This document shows, in pieces, positions 1 through 9,100 of a stretch of DNA of 9,673 bases (position 1 is its first letter; each line of letters begins with the position of its first letter). A program made the position numbers and the translations under genes. This DNA comes from Lachnospiraceae bacterium UBA2864 (GTDB lineage: Bacteria; Bacillota; Clostridia; Lachnospirales; Lachnospiraceae), in contig DEFA01000035.1 in assembly GCA_002350525.1 (NCBI GenBank), positions 1-9,673 of the forward strand, in the 5' to 3' direction. The notes beneath the pieces were generated by a model. That model made no database searches and was not told the origin of the DNA. It saw only the letters and a list, made by a program, of their open reading frames with translations.

Positions 1-2724
1 TGTCCACTTTCACTGATACAGCAACAGAGTGAACTTGGAAGTCAGCTTGTAGGAAGTGTACTTGCATTTGAAAACTACAATAGTGGTAATGCTAATGACG
101 GTTCCGGTTTCTTAAAGCATGTCTTTACTAAGGAACATAGTGTTGATGAGATCTCTCCGATTCTGTTCTTAGATAATGGAAATCTGGTTTTGAATATTAA
201 ATTCAATACTGCTCATTATTATGAAGATGAAATTACCGGAGTTCTTACTCTCTTTGAAAAGCTTGCAAGAGAAGTTGCAAGTAAACCAAACCAGGCATTA
301 AGCAGTCTTGATTTAATTGATGAGAAAGAACTTAAAGAGCTTACTGTTTTAGGTCAGGGTGAAAACTTAGATTATGATAGCAGTGAGAGCATTGTTTCTA
401 TATTCAAGAACCGGGTAGCACAAACTCCTGATAGTGTCGGCGTTGTATATAAGGATAAAAAATATACTTACAAAGAAATAGATGATATAAGCAGCAAGCT
501 TTCAGTACATATGGCCAAAAACTTTGGAGTTGGAAGTGGGGATATAGTTTCTATCCTTATTGAACGTTCAGAGTTAATGCTTATTTATCCTTTGGCAGTG
601 TTAAAGCTTGGCGCTGCATATATGCCGCTGGATCCGAAATTCCCGGAAGATAGATTATTATTCATGTGTAAAGATGCGGGTGTAAAGCTTGTTCTTACAC
701 AAGGCGATATGATCAAACAGCACATGCCGGGCTTTGATGGAGATGCTATATATTATGAATCTATTTCGGAAATGGATGAAGTGACTTCAGATGATATGAA
801 GTATTTAGTAAATCCATCTCCAAATGATAGAATGATCATTCTATTTACATCCGGATCTACCGGAAAACCAAAGGCTGTAGAATTAAATCATAAGGGCATT
901 GTTAATATTGTACACCAATATATTTCAAGATACGGATTATCAACAGATGATAGGGTGGCTGCTTATGCAAACTTTGGATTTGATGCCCATATGACAGATT
1001 TATATCCTGCTATATTTGCAGGTGCACCAATCTATATTCTTGCTGAAGAAATTAGAATGGATCTTAATCTTTTGAATGATTATCTTGAAGAAAACAAACT
1101 TACTACTGCTTTCTTCACCACTCAAATTGCATATTTGATGAAAGACATTAATCATTCGTTAAGGCTTATTCAGGCCGGAGGAGAAAAACTTCCTCCAATG
1201 TCTAAACCAAGATGTAGATTTATCAATGCATATGGCCCGACTGAGTGCTCACTTTATACAACAGAGTGCGATGTTGATGAGAATTATGACGGACGATCCA
1301 TAGGAAGACCAATCTATAACAGCAAAGTATATATTGTGGACCCATATGGCAGAATTGTTCCAAGGGGAATTCCGGGAGAACTGCTTATTGGCGGAGTAGG
1401 TGTTGGGCGCGGTTATCTAAACAGACCTGAGCTTACTGAAGAAAAGTTTGTTGAGTATATTGATGGGGAAAAGGTATATAAGACAGGCGATTTAGTAAGG
1501 TGGGCAAAGGAAGGTAATGTTGAATTCCTTGGACGTTTAGATTCTCAAGTTAAGCTTAGAGGACAGAGAATTGAAATTGGAGAAATAGAAACAAGAGTAA
1601 ATAAGTTTGAAGCTGTTTCAAAGGCTGTTGTAACGGTAAAGTCGGATAAGCTTTGTTGCTATTACACAGCAAAATATGATTTTGATGAGCAAAGCCTGAA
1701 GAAATATTTACATGAAGAGCTTACCGATTTCATGATACCTGAAATATATATTAAGCTTAGCGAAATGCCGCTTACTCAGAATGGAAAGATTAATATCAGA
1801 GAACTTCCGGAAGCAAAGTTTGAGAGTGCGGAAATTGTTTTGCCTGACAGCGACGAGGAAAAAGTACTCTTTGAAATTGCCAGAACTATCATTGGAAACG
1901 ATGGATTTGGTGTAACAGATCAATTGCAAAAGGTCGGAATGAGTTCTATTGCAATGATGAGGTTTGCTTTGGAAGCTGAAAAGCATAATATTAAGCTTAA
2001 GGTTAATGATGTTATGAAGTATGGTTCTATTAGAAACATACTAAAGAATATGAACAGTACGCAGTATTGGTACAATAAGTATGACGGCAAAAAGCCGGTA
2101 GCTGTTGTGGTACAGGGTGTTTCTACCTTTGTTCAAGTACGAAGTCTTGTTGATATTCTTGCAGACAAAGGCTATGCAGTGTTCATAATAGACCCGATTA
2201 TGAATCATTTGGATGAATGCAAAGGAAAAGATAAGAAGGCTTTGGCAGACGGATACGTTGATATTATCAGAGCAAATATCGGGTATGGAAATGTTGATGT
2301 TTTTGCAGGGCATTCATTTGGCGGGGAGCTTGCATATAGATGTGCATGCAGGTGGAATGAGTTAACAGGTAGTTTGGCTAAGGTAATTCTCCTTGACAGC
2401 TATATTGTTGATGCGGATTTAATCACCGAAGACATAGATCCGGATGAGAATACTAAAGAGCAAATGGAGTATTCAAAGATGGCTGATACTATAAAGGCTT
2501 GTCCGACACCGGATTATGGTGGGGAAGTAATACTCTTTAGGGCTATGGAGCTAAACCCGGTATTGAGAAATAGCATAAATGAAGAAAGGTTTAAACAGAT
2601 TTCGGATGATAATCTTAAGGCGTGGATGGAAAGGGTTGAAAGTCTTAAGGTTTATGACATCTTGGCAGACCATTTCTCTATGACAGAGGAAAAATATAGG
2701 CCTCAGATAGCCCGGGAAATCTGA
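1..2724 (+). CDS. Non-ribosomal peptide synthetase, terminal module (partial C, then A-PCP-TE); 5' end outside window
   Basis: The frame is open from base 1, so the gene starts upstream; the TTG at 190 is not a credible start because condensation-domain sequence precedes it. About 100 codons of C-domain tail are visible, including FENYN (nt 67-81). A complete adenylation domain follows: core motif A3 FTSGSTGKPKA (nt 844-876), A4 FGFDAHMTDL, A5 NAYGPTE, A7 YKTGD, A8 with GRLDSQVKLRGQRIEIGEIE, and A10 PLTQNGK with its catalytic lysine. The carrier domain has an atypical VGMSSI core whose second Ser (nt 1945-1947) should carry phosphopantetheine. The C-terminal thioesterase has GHSFGG (Ser at 2314), a likely catalytic Asp in LLDSY (2395) and His in ADHFS (2671). 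It therefore activates one amino acid, condenses it with the upstream chain, and releases the peptide by hydrolysis or cyclisation. Asp at the first pocket position (FDA) fits an alpha-amino acid substrate. Its identity and the product are unknown. The transporter and phosphopantetheinyl transferase genes just downstream fit a biosynthetic locus. Confidence 0.95.
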   Translation, partial: CPLSLIQQQSELGSQLVGSVLAFENYNSGNANDGSGFLKHVFTKEHSVDEISPILFLDNGNLVLNIKFNTAHYYEDEITGVLTLFEKLAREVASKPNQALSSLDLIDEKELKELTVLGQGENLDYDSSESIVSIFKNRVAQTPDSVGVVYKDKKYTYKEIDDISSKLSVHMAKNFGVGSGDIVSILIERSELMLIYPLAVLKLGAAYMPLDPKFPEDRLLFMCKDAGVKLVLTQGDMIKQHMPGFDGDAIYYESISEMDEVTSDDMKYLVNPSPNDRMIILFTSGSTGKPKAVELNHKGIVNIVHQYISRYGLSTDDRVAAYANFGFDAHMTDLYPAIFAGAPIYILAEEIRMDLNLLNDYLEENKLTTAFFTTQIAYLMKDINHSLRLIQAGGEKLPPMSKPRCRFINAYGPTECSLYTTECDVDENYDGRSIGRPIYNSKVYIVDPYGRIVPRGIPGELLIGGVGVGRGYLNRPELTEEKFVEYIDGEKVYKTGDLVRWAKEGNVEFLGRLDSQVKLRGQRIEIGEIETRVNKFEAVSKAVVTVKSDKLCCYYTAKYDFDEQSLKKYLHEELTDFMIPEIYIKLSEMPLTQNGKINIRELPEAKFESAEIVLPDSDEEKVLFEIARTIIGNDGFGVTDQLQKVGMSSIAMMRFALEAEKHNIKLKVNDVMKYGSIRNILKNMNSTQYWYNKYDGKKPVAVVVQGVSTFVQVRSLVDILADKGYAVFIIDPIMNHLDECKGKDKKALADGYVDIIRANIGYGNVDVFAGHSFGGELAYRCACRWNELTGSLAKVILLDSYIVDADLITEDIDPDENTKEQMEYSKMADTIKACPTPDYGGEVILFRAMELNPVLRNSINEERFKQISDDNLKAWMERVESLKVYDILADHFSMTEEKYRPQIAREI

Positions 2725-2751
2725 AACTGATTCAATTGTTGGGTAGAAATA

Positions 2752-2795
2752 TGGTATATTATGGTTACAGCAGTAATTGTATGTAGGAGAGGAGG
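2752..2795 (+). promoter_or_regulatory. Possible extended -10 promoter and strong ribosome binding site before the MATE fusion gene
   Basis: The 77-nt gap after the NRPS stop contains TGG-TATATT (2752-2760), which fits an extended -10 element (TGn before the hexamer). The best -35 is a poor TTCAAT at 2731-2736, 18 nt upstream. The purine-rich AGGAGAGGAGG at 2785-2795 sits 6 nt before the ATG and is a very strong Shine-Dalgarno site. The ribosome site is well supported; the promoter is only a motif match, and read-through from the NRPS gene is equally possible. Confidence 0.4.
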
Positions 2796-2801
2796 ATAAA
2801 A

Positions 2802-4532
2802 ATGAAGCGTAATAATTTTTTAGTGTCAGTGGCGTTAAAGAAATATCTGTTTGCTGCAATAGCTGCAAACTTGGTAGCAACTTTAAATTCCATTATTGAC
2901 AGTGTGTTAATGGGTTGGTTTATCGATGCCTATGCCTTCTCGGCTGTTAGTTTGTGTATGCCGCTTATTGGTATTATTGTTTGCTTTGGCCAGTTCTTCT
3001 ATGCCGGTGCTTGTGTTTGTTCTTCCATTTCGCTTGGAGCAAGAAATCAGCAAAAGGCAAATGAACACTATACGGTGGCACTTAGCAGTGTGGCTGTTGT
3101 AGGAGTTATTGCCTTACTCATAGGTGTTTTTAATATTGATGGTATTGCAAGAATTCTTTGCAGAGAAGATGCGATTATCAATTATGTTAAGAACTATCTT
3201 ATGATTTATTTCCTGGGCTGTCCATTTGTAATGTTATCAGGAAGTTTAGTTAATTACGCAGATATTGGGGGAAAGCCTAAGCTTGTTACTATTGCTTCTA
3301 TCACAACCCTTATTACGAATATCATCGGAGATGTTATCTTTGTTAAGGTTTTTGATTTTGGAACTAAGGGTGCTGCTTTTGCTACAGTTCTCAGCTCAAT
3401 GGTATCAATGATAATTGTTGCTGTTATTTGGAAAAAGGAAGGATCGCCTTTCAAGTTTACCAAGGTCAAGAACTATTTTAAGGTTCTTTTGGAAAACCTG
3501 AAATATGGGGTTTCGATTGCTTCTATTACACTTTCAACTGTAGCATATAGCTACATAGTTTCAATTTGTGCACAGTTATTCTGCGGAGTAAATGGAGCTT
3601 TCTCTGTTTCAGTTATAGGACAAGCAACTACTCTTTGCCAAGGAGTATCTGCAGGTGTATCGATGTCAATAAATGCCATTGGCGGTATGCTTGTTGGTCA
3701 AAAGGATTACAAGGGAGTTAATTATCTCTTTAAGCTCGGCCTTACGATCACTTTGATCTTCTCTTGTATTCTTGTAGGAATAGCAATGATATTTGCACCA
3801 TCACTTTGTATGATGATGGGTGCAAAAGAAGCTGCGCTTATTGCTTACTCCACAAGGGCAGTAAGAATTACTTTATTATACATTCTTCCTATTACTGTTA
3901 TCTGGGGCATGCCAAGTGTATACGCTATTGCCGGAGAACTTAAGATGATACCTATTATCAGTGTTGCACAGCCAATCTTTACAGGTCTTGGAATTGTAGG
4001 GTTTGCACTTCTCAGTGCACCGGATAATATGTGGTTGGGATTCCCTGTTGCCGCAGTTTTGATGCTTGGATTTATTATCCTTATATCTGAAGCAGTAAGA
4101 AAGAAATCTCCGGAAGAGAGAAGTTTCTTCAGCTTACTTATTAAGCCAAAAGAAGAATATAACAGCCTTGATATTTCAGTACCATGTAATAAAGATGCTG
4201 TAGTTGATTCTCTGCGTGAGATAGATGCTTTCCTTGAAAGATTTGATATTGAAAAACTCACAAGCTTAAGAGTACGTATGTGCTGCGAGGAGCTTATTGC
4301 CAATATTATCGAATTTGCTGATAATACAGGAAAAACTTACTATGATTTAAAAATTGTTGTAGATGATGAGATTTTGGTAGTAATCAAAGATTGCGGAAAA
4401 CCATTTGATCCAATTAAATATGCAGAAAAGTCTGAAGGGCTTAAGATTGTAAATGCATTTTGCCCGAAACTCGAGCACAACTATTCTTACAGCCAGAATA
4501 TGACATTCCTAACATGGAATAATGTTAAATGA
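2802..4532 (+). CDS. MATE-family efflux transporter fused to a C-terminal RsbW/SpoIIAB-like ATPase domain
   Basis: The 576-residue protein has two parts. Residues ~10-432 are a hydrophobic MATE (multidrug and toxic compound extrusion) antiporter made of two similar halves (about 15-210 and 235-432), matching the family's usual 12 helices and ~450-residue length. MATE proteins export cationic or amphipathic small molecules using a Na+ or H+ gradient. After a basic linker (~433-455) comes a cytoplasmic GHKL-type HATPase_c_2 domain (~456-576). It has an N-box with EELIAN (Glu497, Asn501), a G1 box DCGKPFDP (Asp530, Gly532) and a reduced G2-like GLKIV (546-550). That domain class includes anti-sigma factor serine kinases such as RsbW and SpoIIAB. 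The ATP-lid segment between G1 and G2 is much shorter than in the kinase gene at 9245-9667, so kinase activity is uncertain and it may only bind nucleotide or partner protein. The start is fixed by a strong Shine-Dalgarno site 6 nt upstream. Placement right after the NRPS makes it the candidate product exporter (inferred). Confidence 0.9.
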   Translation: MKRNNFLVSVALKKYLFAAIAANLVATLNSIIDSVLMGWFIDAYAFSAVSLCMPLIGIIVCFGQFFYAGACVCSSISLGARNQQKANEHYTVALSSVAVVGVIALLIGVFNIDGIARILCREDAIINYVKNYLMIYFLGCPFVMLSGSLVNYADIGGKPKLVTIASITTLITNIIGDVIFVKVFDFGTKGAAFATVLSSMVSMIIVAVIWKKEGSPFKFTKVKNYFKVLLENLKYGVSIASITLSTVAYSYIVSICAQLFCGVNGAFSVSVIGQATTLCQGVSAGVSMSINAIGGMLVGQKDYKGVNYLFKLGLTITLIFSCILVGIAMIFAPSLCMMMGAKEAALIAYSTRAVRITLLYILPITVIWGMPSVYAIAGELKMIPIISVAQPIFTGLGIVGFALLSAPDNMWLGFPVAAVLMLGFIILISEAVRKKSPEERSFFSLLIKPKEEYNSLDISVPCNKDAVVDSLREIDAFLERFDIEKLTSLRVRMCCEELIANIIEFADNTGKTYYDLKIVVDDEILVVIKDCGKPFDPIKYAEKSEGLKIVNAFCPKLEHNYSYSQNMTFLTWNNVK

Positions 4533-4597
4533 AAAGCCTGATTGTATTCATGCCTTTCTTTTTCCGAAACTGATGCATTCTGAAAGGAATTACGTTC

Positions 4598-5143
4598 ATG
4601 AGTAAAGCAGATGTGTATATAATATATACGCACTTTTTGGAAAACGATAAAGTTTTTGATGAGATTTACAGAAGTGTTCCGGAATACAGAAGGGAGAAAG
4701 TGGATTCATTTCGTTTCATCAAAGATAAGAGATTATCTCTGGCTGCGGGTTATCTTCTGTCTCATGCATTAAAGAAGCGTGGTCTTAATGAATCAGAACT
4801 GATATATAGTGTTACGGAGAATGGGCATCCTTTTTTTTCAAATGCTGAGGATCTGCATTTCAGTATATCTCATTCCGGAGAAATGGCCATGTGCATTGTT
4901 TCCGATACTCCTGTTGGATGTGATGTCGAAAAAATAGCCGGAAATGAGGATATGGATCTGAATCAATGGACGGCTATGGAGAGTTATCTTAAAGCTACGG
5001 ATGGCATACTTGATGAACTTTTGGATTTTCAACCTTCTCTTGTCACAGGATATGCATTTTCGGAACTAAATGTAGATGAGAAGTATAAAAGTTTAGTCTG
5101 TGTTGTTGAGGGCACGGATATAGAAGTACATTTCTTGAGCTGA
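4598..5143 (+). CDS. Sfp-type 4'-phosphopantetheinyl transferase, shortened
   Basis: This enzyme class transfers phosphopantetheine from CoA to the carrier-domain serine, converting NRPSs from apo to holo form; the neighbouring synthetase is the obvious substrate. Family motifs are in order: REKVDSF near residue 32, NGHPFF (75-80), FSISHSG with His92, GCDVEK (Mg2+ ligands Asp109 and Glu111), and WTAMESYLK (Glu128, Lys132). These match Sfp His90, Asp107, Glu109, Glu151 and Lys155. The protein is only 181 residues against about 225 for Sfp. Spacing from Glu111 to Glu128 is 17 residues instead of 42, so about 25 residues of the family's helical segment are missing while all catalytic positions remain. 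The frame is intact, so this is an in-frame deletion rather than a frameshift. The ATG has AAAGGA 9 nt upstream. Family assignment is secure; full activity is not shown. Confidence 0.88.
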   Translation: MSKADVYIIYTHFLENDKVFDEIYRSVPEYRREKVDSFRFIKDKRLSLAAGYLLSHALKKRGLNESELIYSVTENGHPFFSNAEDLHFSISHSGEMAMCIVSDTPVGCDVEKIAGNEDMDLNQWTAMESYLKATDGILDELLDFQPSLVTGYAFSELNVDEKYKSLVCVVEGTDIEVHFLS

Positions 5144-5228
5144 TTATGATAAAATAGACATAGACAAAATATAAAAAATGCATAGAAGAAAACATATAAA
5201 AAAGTTTTGTTCGGAGAAAATATCTTAG

Positions 5229-6149
5229 ATGAATAATGGCGGTATTTTGAATTTCAAACAGGTTGAAATTGAAGATTACAGCAGAATATATCCGTATACT
5301 TCAGCATATGGTGAAGGTTCCTGCCAGCATTCGCCTGTCAGCATGTATTCACTTAGTGAGAAATATATGGATGAGGTTTGTATCAGGGATGATGTTTTGT
5401 ATACATTGCGTTCGGCATTGTGTGACGATGTGTACAGGGTATATCTTTCACCTCTTACCGGAGGCTCTATGCGAGAGGCTTTTGCCAAAGTATTGCAGGA
5501 TGCTGCGTCTTATGGAAAAAAAGTACAGTTTTTGTCACTTACGAAAAAGGCATCGGATATTCTTTCGAAAGAGTTTCCGGAAGAATTTGATATTACGGAA
5601 GACAGGAATCTTGCGGAATATATATACAGAACAGAAGTTATGGCCGGTTTCCTCGGGCATTCGCTGACCAAGAGACGTCAACAGGTAAGAAGATTCATGC
5701 GTGATTTCGGAGAAAGAACATCCATAACAAAGATAACCGAGGAAGATGCAGAAAGCATTCTTCGATTTGAACATTACTGGATTGAGAAATACGGTGAATC
5801 TCACGATGTTGAAGCCCTAAAACGTGAGGAAAGAATGATCATAAAGCAGTTCGCACATTTTGATGAATTACGTTTATCCGGTATAGTACTGAGGATTGAT
5901 GAGAAGGTATACGGATTTGGGTATGGAACAAAGCTGAATGATGAGTATTATGATGCTATAGTGGAAAAGGGTGATTACTCAATTCCAAATATATACAAGG
6001 TTTTAAGACGGGAATCCGTAAGACTTTGCGCTATGGACTCCCGATATGTAAACATGGAAGAAGATGTCGGAATAGAAGGACTCAGGAATATCAAACTGAG
6101 TTATCATCCCGAATATCTTCTTCATAAATATATAGCAAAACAGAAATGA
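5229..6149 (+). CDS. DUF2156 protein (MprF/LPG-synthase C-terminal domain, GNAT-like acyltransferase fold)
   Basis: The 306-residue soluble protein has no signal peptide or membrane helix. Recognisable DUF2156 signatures are AEYIYRTEVMAGFLGHSLTKRR (about 129-150), a middle GNAT-like region with GIVLRIDEKVYGFGYGTKL (218-236), and the C-terminal block YVNMEEDVGIEGLRNIKLSY (273-292) followed by HPEYLLHKY. In MprF this domain uses aminoacyl-tRNA to aminoacylate phosphatidylglycerol. Stand-alone short versions are common in Clostridia and mostly have no assigned function, and the MprF flippase half is absent here. Its position after the phosphopantetheinyl transferase and 10 nt before the phosphatase fusion suggests a role in this locus, perhaps aminoacyl or acyl transfer to the peptide or a lipid; that is inference. 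The start is the ATG at 5229, with GGAG at 5213-5216 (spacing a little long at 12 nt). An alternative TTG at 5247 has no better ribosome site. Confidence 0.82.
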   Translation: MNNGGILNFKQVEIEDYSRIYPYTSAYGEGSCQHSPVSMYSLSEKYMDEVCIRDDVLYTLRSALCDDVYRVYLSPLTGGSMREAFAKVLQDAASYGKKVQFLSLTKKASDILSKEFPEEFDITEDRNLAEYIYRTEVMAGFLGHSLTKRRQQVRRFMRDFGERTSITKITEEDAESILRFEHYWIEKYGESHDVEALKREERMIIKQFAHFDELRLSGIVLRIDEKVYGFGYGTKLNDEYYDAIVEKGDYSIPNIYKVLRRESVRLCAMDSRYVNMEEDVGIEGLRNIKLSYHPEYLLHKYIAKQK

Positions 6150-6155
6150 GGAGAG
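6149..6155 (+). promoter_or_regulatory. Ribosome binding site for the DMT-phosphatase fusion
   Basis: AGGAGAG begins on the last base of the preceding stop codon (6147-6149) and lies 4 nt before the ATG at 6160. It fixes that start and, with the 10-nt gap, indicates cotranscription and probably coupled translation with the DUF2156 gene. Confidence 0.75.
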
Positions 6156-6159
6156 ATGT

Positions 6160-9100
6160 ATGAGGTTTAAAAAGGATTGGCTTCCTACAATAGGGTTGAT
6201 TTTTATTACCTTTCTTGCTGCTATCCAGTATATATTTCTTAAAAATGTTCCGGAAGATATATCATCGTTTTCGTTTGTGTGTGTTACCAGCATCATAGGA
6301 CTGGTGATTCTGGGGCTTGTAAAACCGAAAAAGCTCTTCAGTATCAAAAAGCCGACTCTTTTTAAGGGGGCGATTTTTGCTCTTGAACTGACAGGTTTTA
6401 ATGTGTTTATGCTTTTAGGTTCCAGACATCTGGATTCGGTTCTTATTTCCAGTATTGTCAGTTTGTATTTTGTGTTTATTACACCGATTCTTTTGATTCT
6501 GAAAAAGAAAGTCAGTTTTTTCTCCGGTATTGCTACATTTATAGCTATTATCTCCCTTCTACTTATGTTCGGAACGGATTTTGATTCGTTGTTTTCATCT
6601 GCGGATGTTATATATCTGATAATTTCGGATCTGTGTTTTGCGGCATATGTTGTAAGTGTCTCTATCATGGGCGAGGGAGAGGACTCTATGCAGTTAACTC
6701 TTGCACAGCTTCTCTTTGCGGGAATGTTTGCATTTGTCGGATGGGTGATTGAAGGGATATGTTTCGGAAAAGGCTTTAAACTTCCGACAGATACAGGCTT
6801 CTGGATAAGCGCGATTTTCATCGGACTTTTTATACGTGCGTTATACGGAATCATACAGATATCATGTCAGAAAAGAGTACCTGCATTAAAAGCATCTCTT
6901 ATCTTTGCTTCAGAGATAATTATCACATTTATAACCAACCCTATTATGTGCAGGATATTCGATATGGAATATACGCCGGTTAATATGTTTCAGATTATTG
7001 GCTGTGTGCTGCTCATAATAGCGACTTTGATGGTTGATGATGAAGTCGTGTCACGTATCGGATTCGGTGATGTTCAGACTGTAACATATGTCGATTCTTC
7101 CGGACAGACTGTGAAAAGATCTTCCGTAGTCAGAAAAATGATACTGACTACCATTACATTTGCCATGCTGACACTTACAGTGTCTACGATCATATGTCTT
7201 TCGGCGATTTATTTTATCAAGGACAGTGCGGTTGATAACTCCAAGGAACTGGGTGAAAATGCTTCGACGATCAGTTCTGAAGCCATGATGGATAAATTGG
7301 AAGAGAGCATGCAGAATCAGGCAAAAGACAAGGCTCTTTTAGCTGAGCAGAAGCTTTCTCAGTATTCGGATTCCGTATTATATGCAGTCTCTTATGCAGA
7401 GGCACTTTTAAGAAATCCAAACGGCTATCCTGATAAGGAAGTCGATCGCCCGAGATCCGAAAACGCGGGCAAATGGGTAATGATGCGAAATCTGGCAAAC
7501 AAAGACGTTGATTATGAATCTGTTAAAGATGAAAGCTGTCTGCTTGGAAATATGATCGATGTTTTTGAGCCTATCGTTGCAAATAATGAAAATATAGCGA
7601 CTATCTATATAGGAACGGAAAACGGTATCCTTATCAGTTATGATCCTTTCTCTGACAGCGGAAGTGAGATCGGAGAAGGCTATTTCGAATACAGGGAACG
7701 ACCATGGTATCTGGAAAGTAAGGAACTGGAGGGAGCGACTTTTACGGATACATATCAGGACAGCTACGGAAGAGGACCATCCATAACATGTTTTGCATCT
7801 TTTAAGTATCCTTCGGGAAAATTTGCCGGTTGTATAGGAATGGATATCCTGGTAAACGAGCTCAACGAGTCTATGGTCAACGACGGTATAGTGGATCCGA
7901 GTTATGCTTTATTGATAGATGACGAAGGAAATTATATTGCCGGTAAAGACATAGATTCATTTTCTGAAAAGTCCGGAAATATATTTGATGTTGATGACGA
8001 TAGTTCTTTAAAGAGTGTTGGAAGCGAGATTCTTGAAAAGAAGAACGGAGTAATGAATACGGGAGACGGAGATGATGCGGAATATATATCATTTGCCTCG
8101 ATAGATTCAACAGACTGGATTCTCTGTATATTGAGCCCTATATATGAAGCGGTTAAACCGGCAGTTACCATTCGTGAAAGTATTGATGAAAACACAGAGA
8201 AAGTGGTTAATTCCGTTACTGAAGGAATTATGAATGCCATAAAGGGGTGTCTTACTCTCATTGCAATCACACTGATAATAGTTACATTGTTTGCAGGAAA
8301 GAGTTCCAGAAAAATCTCCGATCCGCTGAAGCTTCTGGAAGAGGATGTCAGAAATATAAGCGGAGGTAATCTGGATAGCCGTACTAAAGTAAATACAGAT
8401 GACGAGATAGGAAGTCTGGCGAATTCATTTAACAGTATGGCAGATTCACTTCAAAAGTATATTGCAGACTTAAAGGATATAACTGCAAAAGAAGAGAGAA
8501 TTGCAAGTGAATTGGCTGTTGCGACCAATATTCAGGCAAGCATGCTGCCACGGAATTTTGAAGAGTTCTCTAAACGCAGCGAGTTCGATCTTTATGCGAG
8601 CATGACACCTGCTAAGGAAGTCGGAGGCGACTTTTATGATTTCTTTATGGTGGATGACGATCATATAGCACTTATTATGGCAGATGTTTCGGGAAAGGGA
8701 ATTCCTGCTGCACTCTTTATGGCTATATCGAAAACCCTCATAAAGAACAGCGTGATGAGCGGAAACGGACCGGCTGATGCATTATATCAGGCGAATGAGC
8801 AGCTTTGCGAAGGAAATGAATCAGAACTGTTTGTTACGGTCTGGCTGGCTGTCATTGAACTTTCTACAGGTAAGGGAAAGGCTGTAAATGCCGGACATGA
8901 GCATCCTGTTCTGAGACGCGCCGACGGAAAGTATGAGCTTGTAAAATACAGGCATTCTGTGGCGGTAGCCACCATGGAGGGAATCAGGTTCAAGGAACAT
9001 GATTTCGAGATACATCCGGGTGACAGCATTTTCGTATATACAGACGGTGTGCCGGAGGCTACAGATGCGAAGAATGAGCTTTACGGTACAGACAGAATGC

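Noticed and set aside
2704..2723. Inverted repeat CAGAT...ATCTG with CCCGGG in the loop at the NRPS 3' end
   Set aside because: It is inside coding sequence, has only a 5-bp stem and no following T run, so it is not a credible terminator.
190..2724. NRPS gene starting at the TTG at 190
   Set aside because: The frame is open to base 1 and encodes condensation-domain sequence (FENYN at 67-81), so the true start is upstream of the window.
4531..4563. Possible terminator after the MATE fusion: GAAAAGC pairing with GCCTTTC, followed by five T
   Set aside because: The stem is 7 bp with an A-C mismatch and a 14-nt loop, overlaps the stop codon, and is too weak to call.
5144..5228. AT-rich 85-nt gap with a tandem TAGACA pair (5155-5166), TATGAT (5145-5150) and TATAAA-like hexamers
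   Set aside because: No pair of -35 and -10 boxes has acceptable match and spacing. The AT-rich run makes -10-like hexamers likely by chance, so a promoter here is possible but unsupported.
5263..5667. A 134-codon + strand frame inside the DUF2156 gene
   Set aside because: It is out of frame with a recognisable domain protein, rich in Cys, Arg and His as expected of a shifted frame, and has no family resemblance.
6003..6854. A 283-codon open frame on the - strand opposite the DUF2156 3' end and the DMT region
   Set aside because: It lies opposite two well-supported genes, resembles no known family, and is best explained as an antisense shadow of their codon bias.
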